A stretch of 64,000 nucleotides of DNA from Arthrobacter globiformis NBRC 12137 (GTDB lineage: Bacteria > Actinomycetota > Actinomycetes > Actinomycetales > Micrococcaceae), in NCBI RefSeq assembly GCF_000238915.1, contig NZ_BAEG01000094.1, positions 1 through 64,000 on the forward strand, in the 5' to 3' direction. The notes beneath the pieces were generated by a model. It saw only the letters and a list, made by a program, of their open reading frames with translations, was not told the DNA's origin and made no database searches. The position numbers and the translations under genes are program-made. Below are positions 1 through 7,937 of this stretch, piece after piece (position 1 is the first letter of the stretch; each line of letters begins with the position of its first letter).

Positions 1-1
1 C

Positions 2-208
2 GGCGCCAAGTTCGAGATCTACACGATCATCGCCGAGCTTGCCGCCCAGGGTAAGGCCGTCATCGTGATCTCCTCCGAGCTCCCCGAGCTCCTGGGCATC
101 TGCGACCGGATCTACACCCTGTCCGCCGGCCACGTCACGGGTGAAGTCCCGATCGCCGAGGCCTCCCAGGAAACCCTTATGCACTACATGACCCAAGAGA
201 AGGAATAA
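2..208 (+). CDS. mmsA: Sugar ABC transporter ATP-binding protein, C-terminal end (partial)
   Basis: Only the last 68 residues are inside the window; the 5' part lies upstream. The reading frame runs from base 2 to a TAA at 206-208. It contains the SSELPELLGICDRIYTLSAG segment typical of the second ATPase half of MmsA/XylG/AraG-type monosaccharide importers, where the Walker-B-distal switch region reads SSE rather than THE. It ends six bases before the permease start, so the two genes form one transcript. The partner permease and the converging araBDA operon suggest L-arabinose or a related monosaccharide as substrate, which is inference. The symbol is a family label. Confidence 0.85.
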   Translation, partial: GAKFEIYTIIAELAAQGKAVIVISSELPELLGICDRIYTLSAGHVTGEVPIAEASQETLMHYMTQEKE

Positions 209-214
209 CGAGCC

Positions 215-1531
215 ATGTCCGCCCTACGAGAATCCCTCGGCTTCCTGGCAAGCCGCCTCCGCCAGGTAGGCATCTTCGTCGCCCTGATCCTGATCGTCCT
301 GCTGTTCCAGGTCCTCACCGACGGGATCCTGCTCGAGCCGCAGAACGTCACCAACCTCGTCGTCCAGAACAGCTACATCCTCATTCTGGCCATCGGCATG
401 GTCATGGTCATCATCGCCGGCCACATCGACCTCTCCGTCGGTTCCATCGCCGGCTTCATCGGAGCCGTCGCCGGCGTCATGATCGTGCACTGGGGCTGGG
501 CCTGGTGGGCAGCGATCCCGGCCTGCCTCCTCGTCGGTGCTCTGGTCGGCGCGTGGCAAGGGTACTGGATCGCCTACGTCGGCATCCCGGCCTTCATCGT
601 CACCCTGGCCGGCATGCTCATCTTCCGCGGCCTGACCCTGATCACCCTCAAGAACCAGCAGATCACCCCGTTCCCGGACGAGCTCCGTGCCCTCGGCGGC
701 GGCTTCCTGCCGGACATCTCGGGCGGCACCTCCGTGCTCGAATGGCTCACCGTAATCCTCGGCGTCGGCGGCACTGCGGCTCTGCTGTTCCAGTCCATCA
801 AGGAACGCCGTGTCCGCCGCAGGTTCAACCTGGAAAACGAGCCCATGGCCTGGTTCGCCGTGAAGACCGCGTTCATCGCCCTGCTGATGCTCATCATCAC
901 GTTCCTGCTCGCCAGCTACCGCGGCACCCCGATCGTGCTGCTCGTCCTCGCGGCCCTGGTTATCGCCTACTCCGCGCTGATGAACAACAGCATCTTCGGC
1001 CGGCACACCTACGCCATCGGCGGGAACCTGCACGCCGCCGAACTCTCCGGCATCAAGACCAAGGCCGTAACCTTCCGGCTCTTCGTGAACATGGGCGTCC
1101 TCGCGGCACTGGCCGGCCTCATCTTCACGGCCCGGCTGAACTCCGCCCAGCCCGCAGGCGGCACCGGCTTCGAACTGGATTCCATCGCCGCCGCCTTCAT
1201 TGGCGGAGCAGCGGTCCAGGGCGGCATCGGAACCGTGGCCGGAGCCATGATCGGCGGCCTGATCATGGGCGTGCTCAACAACGGAATGTCGATCCTCGGC
1301 CTCGGCACCGACTACCAGCAGCTGATCAAGGGCCTGGTGCTCCTGCTCGCCGTCGGCTTCGACATCTTCAACAAGAACCGTGCCGGCGGCGGATCCTCCA
1401 TCGCCAAGCGCTTCAAGCTCAGGACCACCCCACCCGCCACCGAAACCAAGGCACCGGCCGTGGCACCCAAGTCAGCCAAGGCCCCGGCCGAGCCGGTGGC
1501 AGCCGGCAGCCGCGACTCCGGCGACGCATAA
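215..1531 (+). CDS. mmsB: Monosaccharide ABC transporter permease (MmsB/XylH type)
   Basis: This is a 438-residue polytopic membrane protein of the BPD_transp_2 permease family that forms the channel for the preceding ATPase. Hydrophobic segments begin at about residue 17 and recur through about residue 390. The conserved GMVMVIIAGHIDLSVGS stretch near residues 60-80 and the GGAAVQGGIGTVAG region near 330 are characteristic of sugar importers in this family. It is longer than typical 330-residue permeases: a basic cytoplasmic insertion (KERRVRRRF) near residue 195 adds length, as does an Ala/Pro/Lys-rich tail. The AGAAGGAATAACGAGCC region gives a ribosome-binding site before the ATG. No periplasmic binding protein is visible here; it is presumably upstream. 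Confidence 0.9.
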   Translation: MSALRESLGFLASRLRQVGIFVALILIVLLFQVLTDGILLEPQNVTNLVVQNSYILILAIGMVMVIIAGHIDLSVGSIAGFIGAVAGVMIVHWGWAWWAAIPACLLVGALVGAWQGYWIAYVGIPAFIVTLAGMLIFRGLTLITLKNQQITPFPDELRALGGGFLPDISGGTSVLEWLTVILGVGGTAALLFQSIKERRVRRRFNLENEPMAWFAVKTAFIALLMLIITFLLASYRGTPIVLLVLAALVIAYSALMNNSIFGRHTYAIGGNLHAAELSGIKTKAVTFRLFVNMGVLAALAGLIFTARLNSAQPAGGTGFELDSIAAAFIGGAAVQGGIGTVAGAMIGGLIMGVLNNGMSILGLGTDYQQLIKGLVLLLAVGFDIFNKNRAGGGSSIAKRFKLRTTPPATETKAPAVAPKSAKAPAEPVAAGSRDSGDA

Positions 1532-1565
1532 GCACCGGGCCCGCAGCCAGCAGAAAGGACACGCC

Positions 1566-1775
1566 ATGACAGCCCTCCTCGATTCCATCGACATCCACGT
1601 CACGAGCCGGCACGCCCTGGACGAGCACCTCGAAGCAGCAGTCAGAGACCTGCAGGAACTGGCGATGCTCACGGGCACTCACGGCATCCTGGTCACGCGC
1701 CACAGGCCGGGAAACTACACGGCCGCGCTTTCCGATCAGGTCCCGTTCGGCATGACGCGCGAAGTGATTCACTGA
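1566..1775 (+). CDS. Small hypothetical protein (69 aa)
   Basis: The ATG at 1566 is preceded by an AGAAAGGA ribosome-binding site nine bases upstream, 34 bases after the permease stop, so it is probably the last gene of the transporter operon. The predicted product is a soluble 69-residue protein rich in helix-forming residues at its N-terminus (LDSIDIHVTSRHALDEHLEAA) and ends in a hydrophilic tail. I recognise no domain. A longer frame upstream overlaps the permease gene and lacks a plausible start, so this start is preferred. It is followed directly by a strong terminator. Confidence 0.6.
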   Translation: MTALLDSIDIHVTSRHALDEHLEAAVRDLQELAMLTGTHGILVTRHRPGNYTAALSDQVPFGMTREVIH

Positions 1776-1800
1776 CGCGCTTCGCGCCGACCAAGCAACA

Positions 1801-1843
1801 CAGCAAAGCCCCTCGCGGTCGATAACCGCGGGGGGCTTTGCTG
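1801..1843. terminator. Bidirectional hairpin terminator
   Basis: Two 19-base arms (1801-1819 and 1825-1843) pair with a single mismatch around a five-base loop, giving a long GC-rich stem that begins CAGCAAAGCCCC. It sits between the converging transporter operon and the lacI end of the araBDA operon, so it probably ends transcription from both sides. Confidence 0.85.
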
Positions 1844-1864
1844 GTTAAGAGAGCGAGTGGTGCT

Positions 1865-2881
1865 CTATTGGGCCGGCGGTGCCGTGGAGCCCCGTACTAC
1901 GAGCTTAGGGTTGAGGACCGAGGCCGCCGCCGAAGGGCCGTTGGCCATGTCGGACAGGAGCATCCGGATACACCGCGCACCGAGCTCCTTGAAACCCTGG
2001 TTCACCGTGGTCAGCGGCGGGACGAAATAGCCGGCCTCCGGCTGGTCGTCGAAGCCCACCACGCTGATGTCCTCCGGCACGCGCAGGCCGGCCTCGCTGA
2101 ACGCGCGCAGTGCCCCCAGGGCCATCTGGTCGTTCGCCGCGAACAGGGCGGTGACGTTGCGGGCAGCCGCCAGTTCGAGTCCCGCGCGGTAGCCGCTTTC
2201 GGCGCTCCAGTCGCCCTGGACCAGCACGCCTTCCGGCAACCCGGCCTGTTCAAGGGAGCGCCGCCAGCCCTCGGTCCGGGCCGCGGCGTCAATCCAGTCC
2301 TGCGGGCCCGAGACGTGGGCAATTGACGTGTGGCCGAGGTTCACCAGGTGCTGCACGGCGAGGGCCGCGCCAACGCGCTGGTTCACGGCAGCGACCGTCA
2401 GGTGTTCATCCGCGCCGAAGCCCACGGCAACCAGCGGGACGGACAGTGCGATGGCGTGCAGTGATGTCAGCATCGTCTCGTGCGGGACGATCACCACGAT
2501 CCCGTCGACGGACTGCAGCAGGAAGTGTTCGAGGGCGTCGTGGATGCCGGCAGTGGTGACCTCGCTGAGGCTGGCCATGCTCACGGCATAGCCCTCGTTC
2601 CGGGCCGCCTGCTGGACGCCCAGCAGCGTGTTGGCAGGGCCGTAGTGTGCCGTGCCGGCGCCCAGGACCCCGATGGCCTGCGAACGCCGGGTGACCAGGC
2701 TGCGGGCTGCGGTGTTGCGGCGGTATCCCAGCTCGGCGATCGCGCGTTCCACGCGCTTGCGGGTCCGGGCGCTGACGTTCGGGTGCGTGTTCAGCACGCG
2801 CGAGACGGTCTGGTGGGACACGCCCGCGAGGCGCGCCACGTCCTCCATGACGGGAGGACGTGGCGTGGTGTTTGCGCTCAC
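1865..2881 (-). CDS. LacI-family transcriptional regulator (arabinose operon, LacI-1)
   Basis: This 338-residue repressor has an N-terminal helix-turn-helix (VARLAGVSHQTVSRVLN, about residues 14-30), the LacI hinge (YRRNTAARSLVTRRS) and a periplasmic-binding-protein-like sugar domain ending VVGFDDQPEAGYF. The start is GTG at 2881, 13 bases downstream of the galM stop on the same strand, so it is the last gene of araB-araD-araA-galM-lacI and probably autoregulates. Its recognition helix (SHQTVSRV) is very close to that of E. coli LacI (SYQTVSRV) and identical to that of the LacI at 17397-18407. This fits the lac-like operators at 7889 and 14525. The likely effector is L-arabinose or a derivative (inference). 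Confidence 0.88.
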   Translation of the reverse strand: MSANTTPRPPVMEDVARLAGVSHQTVSRVLNTHPNVSARTRKRVERAIAELGYRRNTAARSLVTRRSQAIGVLGAGTAHYGPANTLLGVQQAARNEGYAVSMASLSEVTTAGIHDALEHFLLQSVDGIVVIVPHETMLTSLHAIALSVPLVAVGFGADEHLTVAAVNQRVGAALAVQHLVNLGHTSIAHVSGPQDWIDAAARTEGWRRSLEQAGLPEGVLVQGDWSAESGYRAGLELAAARNVTALFAANDQMALGALRAFSEAGLRVPEDISVVGFDDQPEAGYFVPPLTTVNQGFKELGARCIRMLLSDMANGPSAAASVLNPKLVVRGSTAPPAQ

Positions 2882-2894
2882 TGCGTCGAATTGG

Positions 2895-3809
2895 TCATCT
2901 GGCGAAGATGCTCCAGGAGGCCTCGTGGGTGGCGCCCGGCTCCAGCCGGATCAGGTCCACGCCGCTGTTGAAGGCATCGGGCGGGCAGGTCATGGGTTCC
3001 ACGGCGAGGCCCAGCCGGTTTGGGGCCGGGGGCTGCTTGTCGGCGGTGTGGATCTGGAGCCACTGGCAGGTGCGGTCCCAGGACATTCCGACGCCGGTTC
3101 CGCCCGGATCCCGGACCAGCACGCGGGCCTGCCCGCCGCCGTCGAACGCTATATCCGTGAAGGCGTGGTCGATCTCCGTGGCGCCGATGGCGCGCGGCGC
3201 GCGGAAGTCGAACTCATGGCCTTCCACGCTGCGCGCTTCCTTCGGCAGCAGCCTGTCCGGGGTGACCTCGAGGAATTCCCCGGCGGGGATTTCGAGGGTC
3301 CATTCATCGAGGGGCGACGGACCGGCGACCAGGTAGGGGTGGGGGCAGACCCCGTAGGGCGCGGCGGTACCGCCGACGTTCACCGCCGTGACCTGGCTGG
3401 ACAGGCCCTCCCCGGACAGCCGGTATTCGACGACGATCCGCACAGTGTGCGGGTAGCCCGGCGTCGGGCCGGCGGTGCAGGAAAGCGTCACTGAGGACTC
3501 GTTCTGCGATTCAAGGTCCCAGTCCAGGGGGAACACCAGTCCATGCAGGGCGCAGCCGCGGTCGGGTTCGTTGACCGGCACCTCGAACTCGGCGCCGTCA
3601 AACGTGTACCTGCCGTCGGCGATCCGGTTGGGCCAGGGCGCCGCGACGATGCCGCGGTAGTCGGGGATGGGCCCGCCCGCCGGGAACGGAACGATGAGGT
3701 CCCGTCCCCGGTGGCGCAGCTCGCGCAGGGCACCCGCCCGTGCCGTGATGACGGCGGTGTACTCCCCCGCCCGGATGTTGAATTCGGTTCCGGCCCTCTG
3801 TTCGGTCAC
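2895..3809 (-). CDS. galM: Aldose 1-epimerase family protein
   Basis: This 304-residue mutarotase-family protein interconverts alpha and beta anomers of aldoses such as galactose or arabinose. Family hallmarks are the N-terminal RAGALRELRHRGRDLI strand region, the PWPNRIADGRY motif, the CALHG histidine and the GVCPHPYL histidine motif. The GTG start at 3809 overlaps the araA stop by four bases (GTGA), indicating translational coupling; a longer in-frame extension to 4031 would run into araA and is rejected. Its position inside the arabinose operon suggests a role in converting the anomer released by transport or glycosidases to the form used by AraA. The symbol is a family label; the substrate is not proven. 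Confidence 0.88.
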   Translation of the reverse strand: MTEQRAGTEFNIRAGEYTAVITARAGALRELRHRGRDLIVPFPAGGPIPDYRGIVAAPWPNRIADGRYTFDGAEFEVPVNEPDRGCALHGLVFPLDWDLESQNESSVTLSCTAGPTPGYPHTVRIVVEYRLSGEGLSSQVTAVNVGGTAAPYGVCPHPYLVAGPSPLDEWTLEIPAGEFLEVTPDRLLPKEARSVEGHEFDFRAPRAIGATEIDHAFTDIAFDGGGQARVLVRDPGGTGVGMSWDRTCQWLQIHTADKQPPAPNRLGLAVEPMTCPPDAFNSGVDLIRLEPGATHEASWSIFAR

Positions 3810-5326
3810 AGCCTGCCGGCCAGCCTGTAGTAGGCGGCGTTCCACGCCAGTTCCTTCTTGAACTGCTTGAGGGTGGTGCCTTCGTCGATGGTGAGCAGCT
3901 CGGTCTGGGCGATTTCGGCGAAGTCCTCGAACACGTCCACGCCCACCTGGGTGGAAAGAACCGTGTGGTGCGCGGCCCCGGCGGTGAGCCAGGCGGCCGC
4001 GGACGTGGCGAAGTCGGGCTTCGGTTCCCACAGGGCGCGTGCGACCGGCAGGTTGGGCAGCGGCTCGTCGAGGTCGACGACGTCGACGGCGTTCGCCACG
4101 AGGCGGAAGCGGTCGCGCATGTCGGACAGGGCGACCACGACGCCGGGGCCGGCGTCGGTGTCGAAGACCATGCGGACCGGGTCCTCCTTGCCGCCGATGC
4201 CCAGCGGGTGGATTTCGACGCGCGGCTTGGTGGCAGTCAGGGAGGGGCAGACCTCCAGCATGTGGGCGCCGAGGATCCTCTCCTGGCCGGGCACCAGGTG
4301 GTAGGTGTAGTCCTCCATGAGGGAGGCGCCACCGGGCAGTCCGGCGCCCATCACTTTGGCCGCACGGATCAGGATGGCCGTCTTCCAGTCACCCTCGGCG
4401 CCGAAACCGTAACCGTCGGCCATGAGCCGCTGGACGGCCATGCCCGGCAGCTGCCGCAGCTCGCCGAGGTCCTCGAAGGAGGTGGTGAAGGCGGCGGAGC
4501 CGTTGGCTTCGAGGAAGCTGCGCAGCCCGAGCTCGATGCGGGCGCTGTAGCGGAGGGACTCATGGCGGGCTCCGCCGGAGCGCAGCTCCGGCGCCACGTC
4601 GTAAAGCCGCTCGTACTCGGCCACCAGGGTGTCGACGTCGGACTCCGCGGCGCCGTGCACGGCGTCGGCGAGTTCGTTGACGGACCAGGTGTTGACCGAG
4701 ACACCGAAGCGCAGCTCCGCCTCGGTCTTGTCGCCTTCGGTGACGGCGACGTTGCGCATGTTGTCCCCGAACCGGGTCAGCTTCAGGTTCCGGACGGCGG
4801 CCCAGCCGGCGGAGGCGCGCTGCCAGACACCCACCTGGCGGGCCACCTGCGGGTTGGACACGTGGCCCACGACGGTCTTGCGCGGAACGCCCAGACGGGA
4901 CTGGATGTAGCCGAACTCGCGGTCGCCGTGCGCGGCCTGGTTCAGGTTCATGAAGTCAAAGTCGATGTCCGCCCAGGGCAGTTCCACGTTGGCCTGGGTG
5001 TGCAGGTGCAGCAGGGGCTTGCGGAGCAGGTCCAGGCCCTGGATCCACATTTTGGCCGGGGAGAACGTGTGCATCCACGCCGTCACGCCGATCACCGAAT
5101 CGTCCGAGTTGGCTTCCAGCGCGGTGCGGCGGATCGCATCCGAGTCCGTCAGCACGGGCTTCCAGACGAGCTTGACCGGAACCTCCGAGGACTCATTCAG
5201 GGCGGCGGCGATCTCCTGCGACTGGGCCGCCACCTGCTTCAGCACGTCCTCGCCGTACAGGTGCTGGCTGCCGGTGAGGAACCAGACCTCGTAGTGCTCG
5301 AGCGAGGTGTTGTTGGCGCTGGACAT
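3806..5326 (-). CDS. araA: L-arabinose isomerase
   Basis: This 506-residue protein of the usual AraA length converts L-arabinose to L-ribulose in the cytoplasm. The opening EVWFLTGSQHLYGEDVL matches the family signature, as do the GVTAWMHTFSPAKMWI and LHLHTQANVELPW segments. The metal-binding and catalytic region is intact (DWKTAILIRAAKVMG, and HMLEVCPSLTATKPRVEIHPL with its histidine). The late AGAAHHTVLS histidines are also present. The ATG at 5326 has an AAAGGAGACACC ribosome-binding site. It is the third gene of araB-araD-araA, with 57 bases separating it from araD. Confidence 0.97.
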   Translation of the reverse strand: MSSANNTSLEHYEVWFLTGSQHLYGEDVLKQVAAQSQEIAAALNESSEVPVKLVWKPVLTDSDAIRRTALEANSDDSVIGVTAWMHTFSPAKMWIQGLDLLRKPLLHLHTQANVELPWADIDFDFMNLNQAAHGDREFGYIQSRLGVPRKTVVGHVSNPQVARQVGVWQRASAGWAAVRNLKLTRFGDNMRNVAVTEGDKTEAELRFGVSVNTWSVNELADAVHGAAESDVDTLVAEYERLYDVAPELRSGGARHESLRYSARIELGLRSFLEANGSAAFTTSFEDLGELRQLPGMAVQRLMADGYGFGAEGDWKTAILIRAAKVMGAGLPGGASLMEDYTYHLVPGQERILGAHMLEVCPSLTATKPRVEIHPLGIGGKEDPVRMVFDTDAGPGVVVALSDMRDRFRLVANAVDVVDLDEPLPNLPVARALWEPKPDFATSAAAWLTAGAAHHTVLSTQVGVDVFEDFAEIAQTELLTIDEGTTLKQFKKELAWNAAYYRLAGRL

Positions 5327-5383
5327 TGGTGTCTCCTTTGAAAGTCTTGGGTGTGCGGGGCCGCGGCGGCGGCGGGGGCGGAC

Positions 5384-6094
5384 CTAGCGTCCGTATACGT
5401 TCTGGTAGCGGTCGTAGAGCGACTCGATCTGCCCCTGGTCGATGGGCAGCGGTTCGCCGAGCTGGCGGGAGACGTGGACCGTGCGGGCCACTTCCTCGCA
5501 CATCACGGCGGCCTTGACCGCCGAGCGGGCGTCCTTGCCGATGGTGAACGGGCCGTGGTTCTGCATCAGCACCGCCGGGGAGTTGGAGTTCTTGAGCGTC
5601 TCCACGATGCCCTGGCCGATCGAATCGTCGCCGATCAGGGCGAACGGACCCACCGGGATGGGCCCGCCGAATTCATCGCCCATCATGGTCAGCACACACG
5701 GGATCTCCTCGCCCCGCGCGGCCCAGGCCGTGGCGTAGGTGGAGTGGGTGTGGACCACGCCCCCGACGTCGGGCATGTTCCGGTAGACGTAGGCGTGCGC
5801 GGCCGTATCCGACGACGGGGTGAGGGCCGGGTTGCCCCACTCAAGAATCGTGCCGTCCCCGCCGGTGGAGGTACCGCTGACCGGGGTGCCGTAAAGGTCG
5901 GTGACCACCATGGTTTCGGGGGTCAGGTCGTCGTAGGAGAGGCCTGAGGGCTTGATGACCATGAGGTCGTAGCCGGGGATCCGGCCGGACACGTTGCCGG
6001 CGGTCCAGACCACCAGGCCGTAGCGGGTCAGCTCGGCGTGCAGGTCGCAGACCTCGCGGCGGATGCGGGCAATGGTTTCCAGCAGGGCGCTCAT
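5384..6094 (-). CDS. araD: L-ribulose-5-phosphate 4-epimerase
   Basis: This 236-residue class II aldolase/epimerase converts L-ribulose 5-phosphate to D-xylulose 5-phosphate. It shows WTAGNVSGRIPGYDLMVIKPSG (phosphate-binding loop), the zinc-ligand motif VVHTHSTYATAWAARG, and a further histidine in LMQNHGPFTIG. The ATG overlaps the stop of araB (ATGA at 6091-6094) and has a GAGGAGG ribosome-binding site lying within araB. All three arabinose enzymes are therefore cotranscribed. Confidence 0.96.
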   Translation of the reverse strand: MSALLETIARIRREVCDLHAELTRYGLVVWTAGNVSGRIPGYDLMVIKPSGLSYDDLTPETMVVTDLYGTPVSGTSTGGDGTILEWGNPALTPSSDTAAHAYVYRNMPDVGGVVHTHSTYATAWAARGEEIPCVLTMMGDEFGGPIPVGPFALIGDDSIGQGIVETLKNSNSPAVLMQNHGPFTIGKDARSAVKAAVMCEEVARTVHVSRQLGEPLPIDQGQIESLYDRYQNVYGR

Positions 6095-7845
6095 GCCGAA
6101 ACCTCCTCGGCGTTGAAGGACTCGGTAAGCAGGGACTGGACGTTAGCCGGCTGGGCGGCGCTGCGCTGGATGGCCTTGAGCCGGTGCATGACGTCGTTGG
6201 TTCCCCTGCCGAAGTAGTCGTGCAGGGTCCGGTACTCGCGGAACAGTTCGTTGTACGCTGCGACGTTTTCCGGGATGGGGGTGTAGACGGCCCCGGGTGC
6301 GGCGCCCATCGCTTCGGATGCGGCACGGACATCGGCGTACTTGCCGGCGGCAACGGCCGCGTGGATGGCCGAACCCAGGGCCGGTCCCTGCGTGGAGCCG
6401 ATGGTGGAGAGCTGCAGGCCGGTCACGTCCGAGTAGATCTGCATCAGGAGCCGGTTTTTCAGCAGGCCCCCGGCCACGATGAATTCCTTCACCGGCACGC
6501 CGGAATCCCGGAAGGCCTCCACGATGGTGCGGGTACCGAAGGCCGTGGCCTCCAGCAGCGCCCGGTAGATGTCCTCCGGCCGGGTGGCCAGGGTCTGGCC
6601 GACCACCACGCCGGAGAGCTCGTGGTCCACCAGCACGGAGCGGTTGCCCGAATGCCAGTCCAGGGCAATCAGGCCGTGCTGGCCGATCGCCTGCCCGGCG
6701 GCGAGGTCCGTCAGGTATTCATGGATGCCCTGCCCTGCCGCAGCCGCGGCCTGGTGGTATTCCGGGGGGACCCCGTACTTGGTGAACCAGCCGAAGATGT
6801 CACCCACGCCGGACTGGCCGGCCTCGTAGCCCCAGAGCCCGTCGACAATGCCGCCGTCCACCACGCCGCACATGCCGGGTACCTCATGGAGTTCGGCACC
6901 GTTCATGACGTGGCAGGTGGAGGTGCCCATGATGGCCACGAGCTGGCCGGGTTCCACGGCCTTCGCTGCGGGGGCGGTGACGTGGGCGTCCACGTTGCCG
7001 ACGGCGACGGCGATGCCCTCCGGGAGCCCGGTCCAGGCGGCGGCCTCGGCGGTCAGGTAGCCGGCGGCGTCGCCCAGGCGGCCGATGGTGTGGTCCAGTT
7101 TGGCGCTGACGAAGTCCTTGAACTGCGGGTTCAGGGCGGCGAGGAAGTCATCGGACGGGTAGTGGCCATCCTGATAGATGCCCTTGTAGCCGGCAGTGCA
7201 GGCGTTGCGGACGTAGTTGCCGCAGAGCTGCCAGACGATCCAGTCGGCGGCTTCCACCCAGTGGTCCATTTCGGCGTAGGCTTCAGGGTCCTCCTCCAGC
7301 AGCTGCAGCCCCTTGGCGAACTCCCATTCGGACGAGATCAGTCCGCCGTACCGCGGCAGCCAGGATTCGCCCAGCTCGGCGGCGAGAGCGTTGATGCGGT
7401 CCGCCTGGCCTTGCGCGGCATGGTGGCGCCACAGCTTCACATAGGCGTGCGGACGGTTCGCGTAGCCCGGCAGTTCGTTCAGCGGGGTGCCGTCCGCTTT
7501 GACAGGCACCATCGTGCAGGCCGTGAAGTCCGTGGCAATTCCGACGACGGCAGCCGGGTCGATCCCGGCGTCCGCGATCGCGGCGGGAACAGCGTGCCGG
7601 AGCACGTCCCGGTAATCGTTGGGCACCTGCAGCGCCCATTCACCGGGAAGCCGGGCGGCTGTTCCATCAGCCACCCCTGCCACATCCGCCGGAAGCGCTT
7701 CCGTGACTACCGCATGGGGGTAGTCGAACACGCCACTGCCGAGTTCCTTGCCGTCCCGGACCCGCACAACCACGGCCCGGCCGGACAGGGTGCCATAGTC
7801 CACCCCGATGACATAGTTTTCGCTGCCGTCTGCTGTGACGTCCAT
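6091..7845 (-). CDS. araB: Ribulokinase
   Basis: This 584-residue FGGY-family sugar kinase phosphorylates L-ribulose with ATP. The N-terminal phosphate-binding motif VIGVDYGTLSGRAVVV, the central TDFTACTMVPVKADGTPL segment and the C-terminal FGGY signature region (EFIVAGGLLKNRLLMQIYSDV) are complete, and the length is normal for AraB. The ATG at 7845 follows a TGGAGGATTC ribosome-binding site. It is the first gene of the arabinose operon, just downstream of a lac-like operator and promoter. Confidence 0.96.
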   Translation of the reverse strand: MDVTADGSENYVIGVDYGTLSGRAVVVRVRDGKELGSGVFDYPHAVVTEALPADVAGVADGTAARLPGEWALQVPNDYRDVLRHAVPAAIADAGIDPAAVVGIATDFTACTMVPVKADGTPLNELPGYANRPHAYVKLWRHHAAQGQADRINALAAELGESWLPRYGGLISSEWEFAKGLQLLEEDPEAYAEMDHWVEAADWIVWQLCGNYVRNACTAGYKGIYQDGHYPSDDFLAALNPQFKDFVSAKLDHTIGRLGDAAGYLTAEAAAWTGLPEGIAVAVGNVDAHVTAPAAKAVEPGQLVAIMGTSTCHVMNGAELHEVPGMCGVVDGGIVDGLWGYEAGQSGVGDIFGWFTKYGVPPEYHQAAAAAGQGIHEYLTDLAAGQAIGQHGLIALDWHSGNRSVLVDHELSGVVVGQTLATRPEDIYRALLEATAFGTRTIVEAFRDSGVPVKEFIVAGGLLKNRLLMQIYSDVTGLQLSTIGSTQGPALGSAIHAAVAAGKYADVRAASEAMGAAPGAVYTPIPENVAAYNELFREYRTLHDYFGRGTNDVMHRLKAIQRSAAQPANVQSLLTESFNAEEVSA

Positions 7846-7887
7846 GAATCCTCCAGATAAAGGCCCGCTGCTTGTCGGGCTGAAACT

Positions 7888-7917
7888 ATTGTGAGCGCTA
7901 ACAACTTACTGCGTCAA
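7888..7917 (-). promoter_or_regulatory. araB promoter with lac-type operator
   Basis: The operator TTGTGAGCGCTAACAA at 7889-7904 is a 16-base dyad with one mismatch and differs from the ideal symmetric lac operator by a single base. On the minus strand a TTGACG -35-like box (7912-7917) and a weaker CACAAT -10-like box (7888-7893) are 18 bases apart, so the operator overlaps the -10 and spacer. Repression by steric block is expected. The operator is clear; the promoter boxes are less certain. Confidence 0.8.
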
Positions 7918-7937
7918 GTGCCGTGGCCGGCAGATAT

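Noticed and set aside
3810..4031. Upstream extension of the galM frame
   Set aside because: It would overlap araA by more than 200 bases, and the GTG at 3809 gives the normal length and a coupled GTGA junction.
3965..5341. Long plus-strand open frame opposite araA
   Set aside because: It is a GC-rich antisense shadow: the opposite strand encodes a complete, clearly recognisable L-arabinose isomerase and the antisense product is full of low-complexity Gly/Val/Arg with no domain.
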